Assembly (NCBI GenBank): GCA_902599405.1
Contig: CACKFO010000007.1
Coordinates: forward strand, 1 to 64,000
DNA length: 64,000 bases
Reading direction: 5' to 3'
From: an uncultured Alphaproteobacteria bacterium
GTDB lineage: Bacteria; Pseudomonadota; Alphaproteobacteria; HIMB59
Part shown: positions 59,651 through 64,000 of the stretch, piece by piece
Layout of the letters: each line of letters opens with the position of its first letter
Numbering within the stretch: position 1 is the stretch's first letter
Translations under genes and position numbers: made by a program
Notes under the pieces: generated by a model
Told to the model about the DNA's origin: nothing
The model's input: the letters and a program-made list of their open reading frames with translations, nothing else
The model's database searches: none

Positions 59651-61289
59651 TATAAAAAAATCTCTTTTTGAAATATTAATTAAAATTGATAAGAACGTTA
59701 GTATTAACTTTGAAGATGTTGAGGTTGAAACACTTTTTGACAAAAAGGGCGATTTTACAACTAATGCTGCTCTAAAATTTTCAAAAATATTTGAAAAAAA
59801 TCCAAATCAATTAGCTGACATTATTTTAAAGGGTATTAATTTAAATAATTTTGAAAAAATAGAAATTGCTGGACCTGGTTTTATAAATTTTTTTCTTAAG
59901 GATGAAAGTTTTAATCCTCAATTATTCAATTATGAAAAAGAATTTACAGAAAATGAAAAGGTAAATATCGAATTTGTATCTGCAAACCCAACAGGCCCAT
60001 TACACTTAGCACATGGAAGAGGTGCAGTTGTTGGGGATATTTTATCTAATTTATTTGAGTATTTTGGACATCCTGTAACTCGTGAATATTATGTAAATAA
60101 TACAGGTAATCAAATTTATGAATTTCTATCCTCAATACTTTATTCGATTTCACATACATATAATCTGAATCTTAACGAAAAACAATTTTACAAAGGTGAT
60201 TACATCAATGATATAGCAAAGGACTGTTACGAAAAATTTAAACCACTATTTGATAATAAGCTAAGTTCTGATGAGAAAAACAATATAGTAAATTACGCTA
60301 TAGAAAATCTTGTCAATCAGACGCTTCAAACACTTGGCACAGCAGGGATTAAATTCGATCAAATTTCATATGAAACAACCATTATGGATAAGGGTCATCT
60401 CCCATTAATTCTTGAAAAATTTAAGCAAAAAGATCTAACATATGAAGGTCAATTAAATGCCCCTAAAGATTTTACGGGCACTTTAAAGGATAATCAGCTT
60501 ACAATATTTAAATCAACTCTTTTTGAGGATGATGAAGATAGAGCGTTAACTAAAAATGATGGCACTCCCACTTATTTTGCAAATGATATTGCTTATCATG
60601 AAGATAAATTTCAAAGAGGATTTAATAAATTAATAAATATATGGGGCGCAGATCATTTAGGATATCTCAAAAGATTGTCATCAGCGATAACTTCTTTACA
60701 TCCAAAAATTGATTTTTCAGTTGTTTTTTGTCAAATTGTCAATTTAAAACGCGATAATAAAATACAAAAACTCTCAAAAAGAGAGGGTAACATTTTTGAA
60801 CTAAAAAATTTAATAGATGAAATAGGAATTGATAATTTTAGATATTTTATGTCTTACAGAAAAAATGATACTCACATGGATTTAGACATAGATTTAATTA
60901 AGAGAGAGAATAAGGAAAATCCTATATATTATATTCAGTATTCTTATGCTAGAACACAATCTATTTTAAATAAGGTAAATAAAGTTGTTGATACACCCGT
61001 TATAATTACTTCAGAATTAAAAAACTTATATAAAAAATTATTGGAGTGGGATAGTGTAGTAAAATCTGCATATTTAAAAAAAGAAGTTCATTTAATAGCA
61101 CACTACTTAGAGAGTTTGTCTTCATATTTCCATACATTATGGTCCTCTTCAAAAAATAAACCTTCAGTAAAATTTTTAGATAATGAGAATAACATTTCCT
61201 CTAATCTAATTAATTTATTACATACTTATCAAAATGTCTTAGACGAAGGATTAAAAATTTTAGGCATAAAGCCTAAATTACAAATGTGA
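59640..61289 (+). CDS. argS: Arginyl-tRNA synthetase
   Basis: FVSANPTGPLHLAHGRGAVVGD; DALR-like C-terminus. Confidence 0.96.
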   Translation: MLHNIKKSLFEILIKIDKNVSINFEDVEVETLFDKKGDFTTNAALKFSKIFEKNPNQLADIILKGINLNNFEKIEIAGPGFINFFLKDESFNPQLFNYEKEFTENEKVNIEFVSANPTGPLHLAHGRGAVVGDILSNLFEYFGHPVTREYYVNNTGNQIYEFLSSILYSISHTYNLNLNEKQFYKGDYINDIAKDCYEKFKPLFDNKLSSDEKNNIVNYAIENLVNQTLQTLGTAGIKFDQISYETTIMDKGHLPLILEKFKQKDLTYEGQLNAPKDFTGTLKDNQLTIFKSTLFEDDEDRALTKNDGTPTYFANDIAYHEDKFQRGFNKLINIWGADHLGYLKRLSSAITSLHPKIDFSVVFCQIVNLKRDNKIQKLSKREGNIFELKNLIDEIGIDNFRYFMSYRKNDTHMDLDIDLIKRENKENPIYYIQYSYARTQSILNKVNKVVDTPVIITSELKNLYKKLLEWDSVVKSAYLKKEVHLIAHYLESLSSYFHTLWSSSKNKPSVKFLDNENNISSNLINLLHTYQNVLDEGLKILGIKPKLQM

Positions 61290-61432
61290 AAAATCTAAAA
61301 ATAGTAATTATTATTTTTTTTTTAATACTGATTTTATTATTTTCCTTTCTATTTTTTGATAATTTCCTGAAGTATATTTTTTTTGATAATTTCATCACTA
61401 TTACTGCTGATGAATTTGATTTTATAAAATGA
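61286..61432 (+). CDS. Putative 48-aa single-TM protein (GTG start; not in ORF track)
   Basis: MKNLKIVIIIFFLILILLFSFLFFDNFLKYIFFDNFITITADEFDFIK*; overlaps argS stop (GTGA) and nagZ start (ATGA). Confidence 0.6.
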   Translation: MKNLKIVIIIFFLILILLFSFLFFDNFLKYIFFDNFITITADEFDFIK

Positions 61433-62445
61433 ACTTTCCAATAATTATATCCATTAAAAGTATTTCTTTATCTAAACAAGAAAAAAATTTTATTTCGAAG
61501 ATAAAACCTTTTGGGGTAATAATTTTTGCAAGAAATATCATTAATATTCCTCAAATATCAAAGTTAAATGAATCAATTAAATTATTAAGTAAAAATACAT
61601 TAATATTTATTGATCAAGAGGGTGGCATTGTAAATAGATTTAAAAAATTTAAAGAATTTAATTTTTTAGATAATTTTGAGCTTTATAAAATTTATTTAAG
61701 ATATCCTTCTTTATCAAAGCAGTTAGTTTTTTTGAAATCCTTTATTACATCGTATTATCTAAAAAAACTAAATTTTGATATTAACACTGTTCCAGTCTTA
61801 GATTTACCAATTAAAAATACTATTTTAATGATTAAAAAAAGAACTTTTGGACCCAATATTGATATAAATATAATTTTGCAGAAAATATTATTGGATAATT
61901 TAAGTTACTTCGGACTAATTCCAATAATGAAACATATCCCTGGTCATGGTGTAACAAATAAAGACTCACATTTGACTTTGCCAATAACAAAATTAAGTAA
62001 AACTTCTCTTCAAGACCACATAAAAATTTTTAAATATTTTAATAAAATACCTTTAGCAATGACTGCACATATTAAATATCTGTCGTGGGATAAAAATAAC
62101 ATCGCTACTTTTTCAAGTTATATTATTGATAATATCATTAGAAAAAAAATTGGGTTTAAAGGTTTAATCATATCTGATGATCTAGAAATGAATGCTAATA
62201 TTTATAATATTAAGGATGCTATTAAGTTAGCTAACTTTTCTAAATTAGATGTTATTTTAGATTGTAGCTCTGATTTGGATAAATATAGTGAAATTATAAA
62301 TTCGTTTAATGTTTCAAACAATTATGTAAATGTTCATAAATCCAATAAACTTCAGCAATATAAGAAAAAATTAGACTTTAAATCTATTAATATTAATCAC
62401 TATCATGAATTGTATAATCAACTATTAAAAATTAATGGATTCTAA
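61429..62445 (+). CDS. nagZ: Beta-N-acetylhexosaminidase (GH3)
   Basis: FIDQEGGIVNRF, KHIPGHGVTNKDSHLTLP, IISDDLEM. Confidence 0.92.
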   Translation: MNFPIIISIKSISLSKQEKNFISKIKPFGVIIFARNIINIPQISKLNESIKLLSKNTLIFIDQEGGIVNRFKKFKEFNFLDNFELYKIYLRYPSLSKQLVFLKSFITSYYLKKLNFDINTVPVLDLPIKNTILMIKKRTFGPNIDINIILQKILLDNLSYFGLIPIMKHIPGHGVTNKDSHLTLPITKLSKTSLQDHIKIFKYFNKIPLAMTAHIKYLSWDKNNIATFSSYIIDNIIRKKIGFKGLIISDDLEMNANIYNIKDAIKLANFSKLDVILDCSSDLDKYSEIINSFNVSNNYVNVHKSNKLQQYKKKLDFKSININHYHELYNQLLKINGF

Positions 62446-63169
62446 TCTAAATATAGATATTAAAGACTACAATGGACCTTTAGATGTTCTTTTAGAACTT
62501 GTTCATAAAAATAAATTTGATTTAAAAAATCTACCAATACTTAGCCTATGTAACCAATATATTGCTTTTATTGTAGATTTAAAAAAGGTTAGCATAGAGA
62601 TAGCATCAGAATATTTACTAATGGCTGCTATAATGGTTTTTTTAAAATCTAAATACCTAGTAAATAAAGACAAAGAAGAGGATGTTAAAAAAGTAACAAG
62701 ATTTCTTACAAATCGATTAACGATATTAGAACTTGTTAATAAAAATAGTATTAAGTTATTCGAGCTTCCTAAATTCAAACAGGAATTCTTTCCAAATACA
62801 CAAAAACATAAATTAAAAATTGAAAAAAACTTTGTAATTAAAGACAAGCTCATTGATCTTTTAAAAGCTTATGCAAATATTCATAAAAGAAATCAACAAT
62901 ATACTTTAAAGTTTAGCTCTACTAAATTATTTACGATCAAGGATGGTCAAAACGTAATTTCTAAGGAAATTCTATCTAACCAAGATTGGTTTACATTGAA
63001 GAGTTTACTACCTGATAATTTAAAATCGGATATTTTGAATAAATCATTTTTTTCTAGCACATTTAATGCCAGCCTTCACATGGCAAAAGAAGATAAAAAT
63101 GAAGAAAAAAAAATAGTAATTAAGCAATCTTTGCCATTTTCTGATATATATTTAAAAAAAGATGAGTGA
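62435..63169 (+). CDS. scpA: Segregation and condensation protein A
   Basis: YNGPLDVLLELVHKNKFDLKNLPI, SEYLLMAAIMVFLKSKYL. Confidence 0.93.
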   Translation: MDSNLNIDIKDYNGPLDVLLELVHKNKFDLKNLPILSLCNQYIAFIVDLKKVSIEIASEYLLMAAIMVFLKSKYLVNKDKEEDVKKVTRFLTNRLTILELVNKNSIKLFELPKFKQEFFPNTQKHKLKIEKNFVIKDKLIDLLKAYANIHKRNQQYTLKFSSTKLFTIKDGQNVISKEILSNQDWFTLKSLLPDNLKSDILNKSFFSSTFNASLHMAKEDKNEEKKIVIKQSLPFSDIYLKKDE

Positions 63170-63812
63170 AACTTCACAAAAAATTGAAGCCTTAATATTT
63201 GCATCAAGTAAGCCAGTTTCAGAAAATGAAATTAAAAAAAGACTGGATATTCATGAGGATATTTCTGAAGTCATGTCTAATTTAGAGACTGCTTATCAAC
63301 ATAGAGGTATTAATTTAAAAAAAATATCAAATAAGTGGATTTTCTTAACAAACACAGAGGTCAGTGAGATCTTTCATGAAAAAAAAGAAATACAAAAGAG
63401 ACTTTCAAAACAAGCAATAGAGACATTGGCTATAGTTGTTTATCATCAACCTATAACAAAATCAGAAATTGAAAGCATTAGAGGAGTTGTTATAGGGCAA
63501 GGAATATTTGATCAATTAATGGAGTTTGGCTGGATAGCACCAGGGGGTCGAAAAGAAGTTCCAGGTAGACCTATTCTTTGGGGCACTACTGAAGACTTTC
63601 TTTTACATTTTGGTTTAGGTACACTAGATAATCTTCCTGGAATAGAGGAAATGAAAAACTCTGGAATATTGGATGAAAATTTTGCTTCAATGAATATCCA
63701 AGAGGTTTCAGATGATTTAAATAAGGATGAAGCCTTCATAGATGATGACGATCAAGTAGAAACTCTTGATGAGTTTTCAAAAAGTCAATTAACGCAAAAT
63801 AATGATACTTGA
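63162..63812 (+). CDS. scpB: Segregation and condensation protein B
   Basis: IEALIFASSKPVSENEI, ALAIVVYHQPITKSEIESIRG, GRPILWGTTEDFLLHFG. Confidence 0.95.
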   Translation: MSETSQKIEALIFASSKPVSENEIKKRLDIHEDISEVMSNLETAYQHRGINLKKISNKWIFLTNTEVSEIFHEKKEIQKRLSKQAIETLAIVVYHQPITKSEIESIRGVVIGQGIFDQLMEFGWIAPGGRKEVPGRPILWGTTEDFLLHFGLGTLDNLPGIEEMKNSGILDENFASMNIQEVSDDLNKDEAFIDDDDQVETLDEFSKSQLTQNNDT

Positions 63813-64000
63813 TGTGAGAGATCTTCACCATTCTTTCGGTGAGATAAATGCTATAAATAAACTTAGTTTTTCAATAAAGCATAATTCGATTGTTTCCATT
63901 TTGGGTCCCTCCGGCTGTGGAAAAACTACTTTAATTCGATTAATAGCTGGTTTGGAAGAAATTCAAAAGGGGCAAATATCTTTTGAGGGTAAATTAGTTG
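63803..64000 (+). CDS. ABC transporter ATP-binding protein (3' truncated by window)
   Basis: MILDVRDLHHSFGEINAINKLSFSIKHNSIVSILGPSGCGKTTLIRLIAGLEEI (Walker A). Confidence 0.9.

Noticed and set aside
1-64000. CRISPR arrays, transposons, prophage or integron features
   Set aside because: No regularly spaced repeats, transposase/integrase motifs or long inverted repeats seen on reading; short homopolymer runs are explained by AT richness

Overview
AT-rich, very gene-dense bacterial chromosome segment. The markers NDUFA12, DUF2155, DUF1289, a long-form Dcd and the NDUFA12-mlaD-DUF2155 order point to a streamlined, probably marine alphaproteobacterium (SAR11/HIMB59-like; taxonomic inference only). 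It opens with the S10/spc/alpha ribosomal protein superoperon (partial rplW through rplQ, with secY, adk and rpoA). Housekeeping genes follow, including lipB, mgtE, accBC, rne, mrcA, prfB, valS, ilvD, dgt, argS, nagZ and scpAB, plus three tRNAs (Leu-GAG, Asn-GTT, Cys-GCA). I saw no mobile elements, CRISPR arrays or rRNA. The strongest candidate for an undercharacterised system is the compact block at about 39.0-44.9 kb: GTP cyclohydrolase II, a deaminase-less RibD_C reductase, a methyltransferase, a glycosyltransferase, a divergent PTPS/QueD-fold protein lacking canonical motif residues, a Zn-type dehydrogenase and a creatininase-family amidohydrolase. It looks like a GTP-derived pterin/pyrimidine small-molecule pathway. 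Other notable items are a prfB programmed +1 frameshift, a GAAC-N7-GAAC (alphaproteobacterial SOS-box-like) repeat over the umuD start codon, missing rpmD in the spc operon, tandem MCE genes, unannotated small membrane ORFs, a divergent PanB-like protein beside a desaturase and glutamine synthetase, and a gamma-butyrobetaine/carnitine gene pair.
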